This document shows, in pieces, positions 1 through 6,279 of a DNA stretch of 10,026 nt. The stretch is from the NCBI GenBank assembly GCA_039189975.1, contig JBCCYI010000179.1:1-10026 (forward strand). The letters are read 5' to 3'. The stretch's first letter is position 1; the number at the start of each line of letters is the position of its first letter. A model generated the notes under the pieces. The model ran no database searches. It was not told the origin of the DNA and was given only the letters and a program-made list of their open reading frames with translations. Position numbers and translations under genes: made by a program. The stretch comes from HLUCCA09 sp039189975 (GTDB taxonomy: Bacteria > Pseudomonadota > Alphaproteobacteria > Rhodobacterales > Rhodobacteraceae).

Positions 1-623
1 CGCCCTTCATGGCGGCGTCAGCCGCGGTGGAGGTGCACAATGCGGCGTCCAAGTGGTCGAAGGCGCTGCTGGATAATGCCGCGCGTCCGTCTGGCGCAAT
101 TGTATATCAGGGCGAGGACGGGGCGACGCTCTCGGCGGAGCAGTATGAGCGCCTTCTCTCTGAGATGGAGACACACCATCAGGGAGCCAGGAATGCCGGG
201 CGTCCGATGTTGCTCGAAGGCGGTCTCGACTGGAAGCCAATGGGCTTCTCACCCTCCGATATGGAGTTTCAGAAGACGAAGGAGGCTGCCGCGCGCGAGA
301 TCGTGACTGCCTTCGGTGTGCCTCCGATGCTTCTGGGGATCCCGGGAGACGCGACTTACGCCAATTACCAAGAGGCAAACCGGGCGTTCTACCGGCTGAC
401 GGTGCTGCCCCTGGCGAACCGCGTGTTGGCAGCTCTGTCGCATTGGCTCGCGCGATTTGATGAGAGCGCGGCAGTGGAACTGAAGCCGGATCTCGACCAA
501 GTGCCAGCGCTTGGCCCCGAGCGAGAGGCGGCATGGCGCCGGATTGCGGGTGCGGACTTCTTGTCGGCTTCCGAGAAGAGGGCGCTCTTGGGACTGCCGG
601 CTGAGATGGAAGGAGAGGGGTGA
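1..623 (+). CDS. g3: GTA portal protein (HK97 family), C-terminal part, 5' truncated
   Basis: Portal of the GTA capsid, the dodecameric ring at the special vertex through which DNA enters and to which the tail attaches. The start lies before the window; complete codons begin at base 3, giving 206 visible residues, about half of the roughly 400 aa usual for the family. Visible hallmarks of HK97-type portals are the stretch NAARPSGAIVY, the segment LDWKPMGFSPSDMEF, and REIVTAFGVPPMLLGIPGD followed by the YANYQEANRAFYRLTVLPL helix. The ATG at base 9 is an internal methionine, not the start. The stop TGA (621-623) overlaps the next ATG as TGATG, so translation of the protease is probably coupled. 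The family is certain; the GTA assignment rests on the gene order that follows. Confidence 0.95.
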   Translation, partial: PFMAASAAVEVHNAASKWSKALLDNAARPSGAIVYQGEDGATLSAEQYERLLSEMETHHQGARNAGRPMLLEGGLDWKPMGFSPSDMEFQKTKEAAAREIVTAFGVPPMLLGIPGDATYANYQEANRAFYRLTVLPLANRVLAALSHWLARFDESAAVELKPDLDQVPALGPEREAAWRRIAGADFLSASEKRALLGLPAEMEGEG

Positions 624-1177
624 TGCAGGACGCATTGGGGCTAGAGACGAAGTTCTGCGGTCAGAAAAGCAGCTTGAACCTCGTCGATGGGATGAAGATC
701 GAAGGCTACGCCTCGCTCTATGGACTGCCTGACCGCGGAGGCGATGTTGTGCAGCCTGGGGCCTATGCGGCGTCTTTGACGCGCCTGAAAGCCGATGGGC
801 GTAAGGTCAAGATGCTCTGGCAGCATGATCCGGCGCAGCCCATCGGGATCTGGGACGAGGTGCGCGAGGATGCGCGGGGGCTACTGGTGAAGGGGCGGCT
901 TCTCGGGGAAGTCGCACGCGGCCGTGAAGCGGCGGCGTTGCTGGAGGCGGGCGCGATCGACGGCCTGTCGATTGGCTACCGAACCAAGCGCGCGGAGCGG
1001 GACGGCGCGGGGCGCCGGCTGCTCCATGAGTTGGAGCTATGGGAGGTCTCGCTTGTGACCTTTCCGATGCTCGCAGAGGCACGGGTGGGGGCCAAAGGCG
1101 ATGAGCCTGAGGCGCCGCTCCTGCAAGAGCTGGCGGAGGCGATCGAGGCCGCCCGCCGCGAAATGGGCGCCTGCTAG
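623..1177 (+). CDS. g4: GTA prohead protease (HK97 gp4-like)
   Basis: Serine protease of the HK97 prohead family. It cleaves the N-terminal scaffolding (delta) domain from the capsid protein during head maturation. The protein is 184 aa from the ATG at 623, which overlaps the portal stop (TGATG) and follows a strong AAGGAGAG ribosome site at about 610-617. The GTG at 620, in frame just before it, is a less likely start. Motifs fit the assemblin-like fold: GYASLYG..DRGGDVVQPGAY (residues 29-49), the histidine of MLWQHDPAQPIG (H68), the serine of IDGLSIGY (S116), and ELWEVSLVTFPM (139-150), where an acidic residue (probably E141) would complete the site. H68 and S116 are assigned by family pattern, not shown experimentally. 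The C-terminus is a charged helix. The capsid gene follows 31 nt downstream. The family is certain. Confidence 0.95.
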   Translation: MQDALGLETKFCGQKSSLNLVDGMKIEGYASLYGLPDRGGDVVQPGAYAASLTRLKADGRKVKMLWQHDPAQPIGIWDEVREDARGLLVKGRLLGEVARGREAAALLEAGAIDGLSIGYRTKRAERDGAGRRLLHELELWEVSLVTFPMLAEARVGAKGDEPEAPLLQELAEAIEAARREMGAC

Positions 1178-1208
1178 GCGCCGGACCCTGAGCAACATTG
1201 AGGATCTC

Positions 1209-2438
1209 ATGAGCACGACCGACAGATCGGCCGCGCCCGGAGCCGGTGCGCCTATGCAAAAGCAGGCGGGCGGCGAGGGAGCGGCCAACAGCCACGACAT
1301 CAAGACGGCGCTTCAGGGCTTCCTGAGCGATTTCGCATCGTTCCGCGCCGAGACTCTGCAAACGATCACCAAACAGGAAGAGCGACTGACCATGCTGGAT
1401 CGCAAGACTGCCCCCATCGGGCGCCCCGCCCTCTCGACTGCCGTTGCCGAGCACGAGGACTTCACAGCCCCTCACGCAAAGGCGTTTGAGGCCTATGTCC
1501 GCTCGGGCGACGATGACGCGTTGCGTGGGTTGGAGATGGAAGGCAAGGCGATGTCGACGGCTGTGGCGGGCGACGGTGGCTACCTTGTCGACCCGATGAC
1601 GTCGGAGTCGATCCGCTCCGTGCTCGACAGCACGGCGTCGATCCGTTCGGTCGCCAATGTCGTGAATGTCGAGGCAGGCAGCTACGATGTGCTCGTGGAT
1701 CGCGGCGATCTGGGCACCGGCTGGTCGAGCGAGACGGGTTCTCAGAGCGAGACGACGACGCCGGCGTTTGAACGTATCATGATCGCCTTGCACGAGCTTT
1801 CGGCGATGCCGAAGGCGTCCCAGCGCCTCCTGGATGACGCGGCATTCGACATCGACGCCTGGCTCGCGGGACGTATCGCGGAGAAGTTCACCATGGCGGA
1901 GGCCGCGGCCTTTATCGACGGCGACGGTGTCGACAAGCCGCGCGGGTTCCTCGATCACCCGATCGCGGACAACGACAGCTGGCAGTGGGGCGAGATCGGC
2001 TACGTCGCGTCGGGCGCGGCCGGGGACTTTAACGGGACGGTTGATCCGATCATCGACCTCGTCTACGCGCTGCCCGCTCCCTATCGTGCGAATGCGGTCT
2101 TCGTGATGAACTCTAAGACTGCGGGGGCCGTGCGCAAGTTCAAGGACGCGGAGGGACGCTTTGTCTGGGCCGATGGTCTGAGCGCGGGGCAACCGGCGCG
2201 CCTGATGGGCTACCCGGTGCTAATCGCCGAGGACATGCCCGACATCGCCAATGATGCGCCGGCGATCGCGTTCGGGGACTTTGCTGCGGGCTATACCATT
2301 GCCGAGCGCCCGGATGTGCGGGTGCTGCGCGATCCGTTCTCGGCCAAGCCCAACGTGCTCTTTTACGCCACCAAGCGTGTTGGCGGAGACGTCACGGACT
2401 TTGCGGCGATCAAGGTGCTGCGCTTCTCAGCGTCCTGA
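1209..2438 (+). CDS. g5: GTA major capsid protein (HK97 fold)
   Basis: Major head protein, 409 aa, close to the roughly 400 aa of RcGTA gp5. The ATG at 1209 is chosen because a TGAGGA site (1199-1204) precedes it and it is the first start after the protease stop; the frame is open further upstream only by chance. Residues 1 to about 113 form the delta/scaffold domain, with a predicted helical segment at about 30-66. The mature coat begins near AMSTAVAGDGGYLVDPMTSE (114-133), the usual HK97-type N-arm. Typical features follow: IRSVANVVNVEAGSYDVLVDRG, the E-loop/P-domain region around WSSETGSQSETTTPAF, the spine helix with LLDDAAFDIDAWLAGRIAEKF, then FVMNSKTAGAVRKFKDAEGRFVW, LMGYPVLIAEDMPD and a C-terminus ending in DFAAIKVLRFS. 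The next gene is 75 nt downstream, behind a strong hairpin. Confidence 0.97.
   Translation: MSTTDRSAAPGAGAPMQKQAGGEGAANSHDIKTALQGFLSDFASFRAETLQTITKQEERLTMLDRKTAPIGRPALSTAVAEHEDFTAPHAKAFEAYVRSGDDDALRGLEMEGKAMSTAVAGDGGYLVDPMTSESIRSVLDSTASIRSVANVVNVEAGSYDVLVDRGDLGTGWSSETGSQSETTTPAFERIMIALHELSAMPKASQRLLDDAAFDIDAWLAGRIAEKFTMAEAAAFIDGDGVDKPRGFLDHPIADNDSWQWGEIGYVASGAAGDFNGTVDPIIDLVYALPAPYRANAVFVMNSKTAGAVRKFKDAEGRFVWADGLSAGQPARLMGYPVLIAEDMPDIANDAPAIAFGDFAAGYTIAERPDVRVLRDPFSAKPNVLFYATKRVGGDVTDFAAIKVLRFSAS
1545..1550 (+). other. predicted capsid maturation cleavage site (Lys113/Ala114)
   Basis: In the capsid protein the sequence EGK-AMSTAVAGDGGYLVDP occupies the place where HK97-type coats are cut, after a lysine, to release the delta domain. 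I infer cleavage between K113 and A114 from this pattern. The exact bond is not proven by the sequence. Confidence 0.5.
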
Positions 2439-2459
2439 TCGGCTGGCTGATCTGAACGG

Positions 2460-2485
2460 GGCGGGGGGCGAACGCGCCCCCCGTC
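2460..2485 (+). terminator. strong GC hairpin between capsid and g6 (attenuator or mRNA stabiliser)
   Basis: An inverted repeat lies 21 nt after the capsid stop. A perfect 8-bp stem GGGGGGCG (2463-2470) / CGCCCCCC (2475-2482) with loop AACG extends to 11 pairs (2460-2470 with 2475-2485), including one G-T wobble. It is not followed by a run of T, so it is not a classical intrinsic terminator. Its place directly after the most abundant structural gene suggests partial attenuation, or protection of the capsid mRNA 3' end, so that connector proteins are made in lower amounts. The structure is seen; the role is inferred. Confidence 0.6.
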
Positions 2486-2513
2486 AGGGTTGGACGGCGA
2501 GCGGAGAAGGCTG

Positions 2514-3110
2514 ATGATGCTGACCGAAGTAATGGCGGTGCCTGCGGCGGCACTGCCGGTATCCCAGTTTCGCGACCATTTGCGGCTGGGCACAGGATTT
2601 ACCGATAGTGGGCTCGAGGACAGCTTGCTGGAGACCTATTTGCGTGCCGCTCTGGCGGCGGTGGAGGCCTGGACGGGCAAAGCGCTGATCCAGCGGACCT
2701 ACAGGATCGACACGGATGCCTGGGCCATTCCAAACGCGCAGGATTTGCCGGTCGGGCCGGCGAGATCTGTCACCGAAGTGGCGCTCCTGACGGCGGATGG
2801 AGGATCGACCGTGGTTGCGCCGACGCGGTACCGGCTTGTGAACGATACACATGAACCCCGGGTGGAGAGCTTGGCGGCTACGCTGCCCGCTATCCCGATT
2901 GGCGGGATGGGGCGTGTGACGTTCGATGCCGGGTTCGGGCCAGCCTGGACCAATGTGCCCGCGGACCTTGGGCATGCCGTCATCCTGCTCGCGTCCTACT
3001 ACTACGAGTACCGGCACGAGGCACGGCTGGGTGCGCAAAAGATCCCTTACGGCGTCACCCGGCTGCTTGCCAGTTGGCGACCGATCAGGATCGGCGGGAG
3101 GAGCCGGTGA
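2514..3110 (+). CDS. g6: GTA head-tail connector protein (gp6, phiE125 gp8/QLRG-like family)
   Basis: Adaptor protein that forms the ring under the portal. It is 198 aa from the ATG at 2514; a second ATG follows at once at 2517. The GGAGAAGG site (2503-2510) could serve either, while the TTG at 2490 lacks such a site. Visible features are the N-terminal VSQFRDHLRLGTGFTD..LEDSLLETYLRAALAAVEAWTGKAL block (about residues 16-58), which is the all-helical start of the connector family, then RTYRIDTDAW, LPVGPARSVTEVALL, YRLVNDTHEPRVES, VTFDAGFGPAWTNVPADLGHAVILLASYYYEYRHEA and GVTRLLASWRPIRIG at the C-terminus. The stop overlaps the start of g7 (TGATG, 3108-3112). The identification rests on the sequence pattern and on its place between capsid and head-closure genes. 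Confidence 0.9.
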   Translation: MMLTEVMAVPAAALPVSQFRDHLRLGTGFTDSGLEDSLLETYLRAALAAVEAWTGKALIQRTYRIDTDAWAIPNAQDLPVGPARSVTEVALLTADGGSTVVAPTRYRLVNDTHEPRVESLAATLPAIPIGGMGRVTFDAGFGPAWTNVPADLGHAVILLASYYYEYRHEARLGAQKIPYGVTRLLASWRPIRIGGRSR

Positions 3111-3457
3111 TGCGGGGACGGGAGCCTGTGCTGTCGCGCCGCCTAACACTGGAAGCGCGAGAGCGCGTTCCAGATGGGGCGGGAGGCTTTGTGGAGAGCT
3201 GGTCTGCGCTGGGCGACGTCTGGGCAGAGATGACGCCGAGCCGCGGTCGCGAGGTCGCGCGGGATACTCTGCCCGCGGCCGCGGTGCCTTGGCGCATCAT
3301 CGTCCGGGCGGTGCCCGTGGGGCGGCCCGCGCGACCGACGCCGGAGCAGCGGTTTCGCGAGGGGGGCCGCGTCTTTCGCATCCTATCGGTGGCCGAACAC
3401 GGCCGGATGGGTCGTTTCCTGGCGTGCCAGGCGCTGGAAGAGGAGGTCTCGGCATGA
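3110..3457 (+). CDS. g7: GTA head closure / head-tail adaptor protein (gp7, Phage_H_T_join family)
   Basis: Small β-rich stopper protein, 115 aa, that joins the connector ring to the tail terminator. The ATG at 3110 overlaps the g6 stop and follows GGGAGGAG (3096-3103) at 6-nt spacing; the reading frame is open upstream to 3074 but that region overlaps g6. Family traits are LSRRLTLEARERVPDGAGGFVESW (residues 8-31), the pattern 'VWAEMTPSRGRE' seen in head-tail joining proteins, an Arg/Pro-rich middle (RPARPTPEQRF), and VFRILSVAEHG..GRFLACQALEEE at the end. The last bases contain a consensus AGGAGGT (3441-3447), which is the ribosome site of g8, and the stop is in an ATGA overlap (3454-3457). 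Confidence 0.9.
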   Translation: MRGREPVLSRRLTLEARERVPDGAGGFVESWSALGDVWAEMTPSRGREVARDTLPAAAVPWRIIVRAVPVGRPARPTPEQRFREGGRVFRILSVAEHGRMGRFLACQALEEEVSA

Positions 3458-3864
3458 GTTACAGTTTTGCGGCGGCCTTACAGAGCGCTGTTTATGGTCT
3501 GCTTGTCGGGGATGCGGAGGTGCAGAACCTTGCGGGTGGACGCGTCTACGATGCGGTTCCAACGGGCGACATTCCATCGCTCTACGTGACCCTCGGGCCA
3601 GAGGAAGTTCGTGATCGGGGCGAGAACACTGGGCAAATGGCGCGGCATGATTTTACCGTTTCGGTCGTCGCCGATCAGGGCGGTTTCCTCGCAGCCAAAT
3701 CACTTGCGGCTGCGATCTCTGACGTTCTGGTGGACGCGCGACCGGTGCTGTCGCGCGGGCGTGTGGTGCGAATGGACTTTCGCAGGGCCTCGGCGCGGCA
3801 GGCGGGCCGGGGCGCGCGACGTCGAATTGACCTGCAATTTTCTGCCTTGGTTGCAGATGCTTAA
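3454..3864 (+). CDS. g8: GTA tail terminator (gp8, DUF3168 family)
   Basis: Protein of 136 aa of the DUF3168 type, which caps the head-proximal end of the tail tube and joins it to the head. The start is ATG 3454, in an ATGA overlap with g7 and 6 nt after a consensus AGGAGGT. The same frame is open back to 2926, but that stretch lies under g6 and g7 and is not coding. Family pattern: SFAAALQSAVYGLLVGDAEV, then VYDAVPTGDIPSLYVTLGPEEVRDRGENTG, HDFTVSVVADQGGFLAAKSLAAAISDVL and a β-strand end RRIDLQFSALV. The first gap of the connector module (67 nt, 3865-3931) follows. It holds a pyrimidine-rich stretch and the g9 ribosome site; I see no convincing promoter or terminator in it. Confidence 0.9.
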   Translation: MSYSFAAALQSAVYGLLVGDAEVQNLAGGRVYDAVPTGDIPSLYVTLGPEEVRDRGENTGQMARHDFTVSVVADQGGFLAAKSLAAAISDVLVDARPVLSRGRVVRMDFRRASARQAGRGARRRIDLQFSALVADA

Positions 3865-3931
3865 CGGATGATGGCGCGCCGAAACAGGGTGCCTTTCTTT
3901 CTTCACAGTCGATTAACAATGGAGGTGGGCC

Positions 3932-4342
3932 ATGGGCGCTCAATCCGGCAAGGACCTTCTGCTCAAGATCGAAACGGCGGGCGGTGCTTTTGAGACACTT
4001 GCGGGCTTGCGCGCAACGCGTCTCAGTCTGAATGCGGAAGCTGTCGATGTCACGACATTGGACAGCGCCGGGGGCTGGCGCGAACTTCTGGCTGGCGCTG
4101 GGGTGCGGACGGCGGGCCTTTCGGGCTCGGGTGTCTTCAAGGACGCTGTCTCGGACGCGCGGGCGCGCGAAGTATTCTTCGCCAACGCAATTCCGCGGTT
4201 TCAGGTCATCGTGCCGGATTTTGGCACGATGGAGGGGCCGTTTCAGATAACGGCCATTGAATACGCCGGAAGCTATAACGGCGAAGCGACCTATGAGATC
4301 TCGATGGCTTCGGCCGGCGAGATCACCTTCACCGGGGCGTAA
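3932..4342 (+). CDS. g9: GTA tail tube protein (gp9, TP901-1-type major tail protein family)
   Basis: Protein of 136 aa that polymerises into the tail tube. ATG 3932 follows a good GGAGGTG site (3921-3927). Sequence traits of the family are the opening GAQSGKDLLLKIETAGGAFETLAGLRATRLSLN (residues 2-34), the VDVTTLDSAGGWRELL block typical of tail tubes, VRTAGLSGSGVFKDAVSDARAREVFF and the closing GSYNGEATYEISMASAGEITF. It is the first gene of the tail module and has its own leader of 67 nt, which suits a protein needed in many copies. Only 3 nt separate it from g10. The stop is TAA. Confidence 0.93.
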   Translation: MGAQSGKDLLLKIETAGGAFETLAGLRATRLSLNAEAVDVTTLDSAGGWRELLAGAGVRTAGLSGSGVFKDAVSDARAREVFFANAIPRFQVIVPDFGTMEGPFQITAIEYAGSYNGEATYEISMASAGEITFTGA

Positions 4343-4345
4343 GGC

Positions 4346-4669
4346 ATGGCCAATCCTTTGACGGGTGAAGTGTCGCTGGTGCTCGATGGAGAGCGCCGGA
4401 TCGCGAAGTTGACCCTTGGGGCGTTGGCGGAACTTGAGGACGCTCTGGGCGAAGTGTCGCTCGTCGAGGTGGTCGAGCGTTTCGAGGCGGGACGGCACCG
4501 TTCGTCGGATGTGTTGGCGCTGGTTGTGGCGGGGCTGCGTGGCGGGGGCTGGCGCGGCTCGGCCGAGGATCTGCTGAGCGCGGATATTCAAGGTGGACCG
4601 CTTGAGGCCAGCCGCGTGGCGGCGTCGTTGTTGGTTGCGGCCTTTTCACCGGTCTCCGAGGGGGCATGA
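4346..4669 (+). CDS. g10: GTA tail assembly chaperone-like protein (gp10, GTA family protein)
   Basis: Protein of 107 aa that matches the pattern of the GTA family small proteins placed between tail tube and tape measure. It opens with MANPLTGEVSLVLDGERRIAKLTLGALAELEDALGE and continues with VVERFEAGRHRSSDVLALVVAGLRGGGW. By position and family it is taken as a tail assembly chaperone that holds the tape measure before tube polymerisation. The ATG at 4346 lies 3 nt after the g9 stop; the only ribosome-site-like sequence is TAAGG across that stop, so translation is probably coupled to g9. The stop TGA (4667-4669) is 1 nt from the next start. The role is inferred from the family and has not been demonstrated here. 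Confidence 0.85.
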   Translation: MANPLTGEVSLVLDGERRIAKLTLGALAELEDALGEVSLVEVVERFEAGRHRSSDVLALVVAGLRGGGWRGSAEDLLSADIQGGPLEASRVAASLLVAAFSPVSEGA

Positions 4670-4670
4670 C

Positions 4671-4886
4671 ATGGCGGGCACGGGCCTTGATTGGCCGGGA
4701 CTGATGCGGCTGGGGCTACGTGAAATGCGTCTGAAGCCATGGGAGTTTTGGGCGCTGACCCCAGCTGAGCTGGCGCTGATGTCAGGGCGGGACCCTGCGA
4801 CGCGGGGCGGCCCCATGACGCGGAGCGCGTTGGATGCGCTGGCGCGGCTCTATCCAGATCAGGAGAGGAATGGCGATGGCCGATGA
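4671..4886 (+). CDS. g10.1: small phage tail assembly chaperone (gp10.1, DUF2376/TIGR02216 type)
   Basis: A 71-aa protein. The ATG at 4671 is chosen because GAGGGGG (4658-4664) lies 6 nt before it; the frame is open upstream to 4593, but that part overlaps g10. The sequence LDWPGLMRLGLREMRLKPWEFWALTPAELALMSG is the signature of this short family, which sits between the TAC gene and the tape measure in GTAs and related alphaproteobacterial prophages. It overlaps the start of g11 by 11 nt. In many tailed phages the second chaperone is made by frameshifting from the first. Here it has its own start and ribosome site, so a separate protein is the simpler reading. Confidence 0.87.
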   Translation: MAGTGLDWPGLMRLGLREMRLKPWEFWALTPAELALMSGRDPATRGGPMTRSALDALARLYPDQERNGDGR

Positions 4887-5571
4887 GTTTCAATCCAGGG
4901 CCGAGACACTCGAAGAGCAGTTTGAACGGCTGGAGACGAGCATGGGGGGTGTTGGAGCTGTCGTCGCGCAGTTCGATGCGGAACTGCTACGGATGCGGAC
5001 GAGCATGAGCCAGGCGCAGGACAGTGTCGGCTCGCTGTCGAACTCGATCAGCCGCGGACTGCGCCGTGCGTTCGATGGGTTGGTGTTCGACGGGATGAAA
5101 GCGTCAGATGCGTTGCAATCCGTCGGCAATTCGATCGTGAACGCGGCGTATTCCTCGGCCATCAACCCGATTACCCGGCAGATTGGCGGGCTGCTGGGTG
5201 CTGGGCTGGGAGCTATCGGATTTGCTCAAGGGGGGGCGTTTTCCCAGGGGCAGGTGCTGCCCTTCGCGCAGGGAGGGGCCTTTAGTCAGGGCAAGGTGAT
5301 GCCTTTTGCGCGGGGTGGAATCGTGTCCTCGCCCACCACGTTTCCGATGCGTGGTGCAACCGGTCTGATGGGTGAGGCAGGGCCAGAGGCAATCCTGCCG
5401 TTGCAGCGAGGCGCAGACGGCAATCTAGGGGTTAAGATGACCGGAAGCGGGCGGCCCGTGCAGGTTGTTGTGAACGTCACGACCCCTGATGCGGAGAGTT
5501 TCCGGCGGGGCCAGGGGCAGATTGCGGCACAGGTCGGGCGAGCCCTGTCGCGCGGGCAGCGCAATCGCTGA
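4876..5571 (+). CDS. g11: GTA short tail tape measure protein (gp11)
   Basis: Tape measure, 231 aa from ATG 4876. The site AGGAGAGG (4861-4868) is 7 nt before this ATG and too close to the alternative ATG at 4870. Its shortness compared with the 600-2000 aa of siphophages is a known trait of GTAs, whose tails are short. The N-terminal half (about residues 5-60) is a helical, probably coiled-coil segment (ETLEEQFERLETSM, FDAELLRMRTSMSQAQ). Next come SISRGLRRAFDGLVFDGMKASDALQ and the hydrophobic INPITRQIGGLLGAGLGAIGF. A Gly/Gln repeat follows (FAQGGAFSQG twice), then the phage tape-measure motif GLMGEAGPEAILPLQRG, and a basic C-terminus. A 75-nt gap follows (5572-5646). Confidence 0.92.
   Translation: MADEFQSRAETLEEQFERLETSMGGVGAVVAQFDAELLRMRTSMSQAQDSVGSLSNSISRGLRRAFDGLVFDGMKASDALQSVGNSIVNAAYSSAINPITRQIGGLLGAGLGAIGFAQGGAFSQGQVLPFAQGGAFSQGKVMPFARGGIVSSPTTFPMRGATGLMGEAGPEAILPLQRGADGNLGVKMTGSGRPVQVVVNVTTPDAESFRRGQGQIAAQVGRALSRGQRNR
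5221..5346 (+). repeat. 42-bp tandem repeat inside the tape measure gene
   Basis: Two in-frame 42-bp units, 5221-5262 and 5263-5304, encode FAQGGAFSQGQVLP and FAQGGAFSQGKVMP (12 of 14 residues identical). A third, diverged unit (5305-5346) begins FARGGI. The DNA copies differ mostly at third codon positions, so the duplication is old and is kept at protein level. Confidence 0.85.
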
Positions 5572-5618
5572 CCGCCGGGGCCCTCGGATCACACGGCGCC
5601 TAGCGCATTCATTCAGAT

Positions 5619-5633
5619 TTCGCTTTGTGCGAA
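5619..5633 (+). promoter_or_regulatory. small hairpin just before the g12 ribosome site
   Basis: In the 75-nt gap before g12, TTCGC (5619-5623) and GCGAA (5629-5633) can form a 5-bp stem with loop TTTGT. It ends 1 nt before the GGGAGAAG ribosome site (5635-5642). The surrounding gap is more A/T-rich than the genes. It may tune translation of the baseplate module, but a 5-bp stem can arise by chance. Confidence 0.3.
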
Positions 5634-5646
5634 CGGGAGAAGTTTC

Positions 5647-6279
5647 ATGAGTTTTCATGATGTTCGGTTTCCAACGGCGCTGAGCCAGGGCTCCTCTGGT
5701 GGGCCGGAGCGCTTCACGGAAATCGTGACGCTTGCCAATGGATACGAGGAGCGCAATTCGCCTTGGGAATCGTCGCGCAGGCGATACGACGCGGGACTAG
5801 GAATTCGGTCGCTCGATGACATCGAGACGCTGATCGCCTTCTTTGAAGCTCGGCGTGGTCGACTCTTTGGATTTCGGTGGCGCGATTGGGCGGACTGGCG
5901 ATCGTGCCCGGCGTCAGGCTCGCCGTCGGGGATGGATCAGGGGATCGGGACGGGAGACGGCGCGACGACGATCTACCCGATCTGCAAACACTATGCGTCC
6001 GGCGGGCAGAGTTTTGAGCGTGTGATCGACAAGCCTGTGGCCGGGACGGTGCGAGTCGGCGTGGGCGGGGTCGAGCTTGTCGAAGGGGCGGATTGGGCCT
6101 TGGACACCGTGACGGGGCGTCTGATCTTCACCCAGCCGCCGGCAGCGGGAGCACCGATCACGGCGGGCTATGAGTTCGATGTGCCGGTGCGGTTCGACAC
6201 GGATCGTCTGGAGGTGTCTTATGCCGGGTTCGCTGCGGGCGATGTGCCGAATGTGCCGGTGGTGGAGATCCGGACATGA
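5647..6279 (+). CDS. g12: GTA distal tail protein (gp12, DUF2460/TIGR02217 family)
   Basis: Distal tail protein, 210 aa, the first ring of the baseplate, linking tube and hub. ATG 5647 follows GGGAGAAG at 5635-5642. The family pattern is clear: SFHDVRFPTALSQGSSGGPERFTEIVTLANGYEERNSPW at the start, the RRRYDAGLGIRSLDDIETLIAFFEARRGRLFGFRWRDWADW block (about residues 45-85), the ICKHYASGG..FERVIDKPVAGTVRV segment, LDTVTGRLIFTQPPAAGAPITAGYEFDVPVRFDTDRLEV, and VPVVEIR at the end. It overlaps g13 by ATGA (6276-6279). The family sits directly upstream of the hub in GTAs and in many lambda-like alphaproteobacterial prophages. Assignment is very secure. Confidence 0.95.
   Translation: MSFHDVRFPTALSQGSSGGPERFTEIVTLANGYEERNSPWESSRRRYDAGLGIRSLDDIETLIAFFEARRGRLFGFRWRDWADWRSCPASGSPSGMDQGIGTGDGATTIYPICKHYASGGQSFERVIDKPVAGTVRVGVGGVELVEGADWALDTVTGRLIFTQPPAAGAPITAGYEFDVPVRFDTDRLEVSYAGFAAGDVPNVPVVEIRT

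Noticed and set aside
807..2192. 461-aa open reading frame on the - strand across protease and capsid
   Set aside because: It lies opposite two certain genes, is rich in Arg/Pro/Ala as expected for the complement of GC-rich coding DNA, and shows no recognisable domain.
2926..3453. Long upstream extension of the g8 frame (312 aa in total)
   Set aside because: The region is already coded by g6 and g7 in other frames, and the ATG at 3454 has a consensus ribosome site and the family N-terminus.
3865..3931. Promoter for the tail module in the 67-nt gap before g9
   Set aside because: No convincing -35/-10 pair or known GTA regulatory site can be seen; only a pyrimidine-rich stretch and a ribosome site.
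3653..4591. 312-aa - strand frame opposite g8-g10
   Set aside because: It is a composition artefact, antisense to three recognised tail genes, with no family pattern.
4655..4675. Programmed frameshift that would fuse g10 and g10.1 (G run at 4660-4664 before the stop)
   Set aside because: A +1 or -2 shift would be needed, there is no classical slippery heptamer, and g10.1 has its own ATG and ribosome site.
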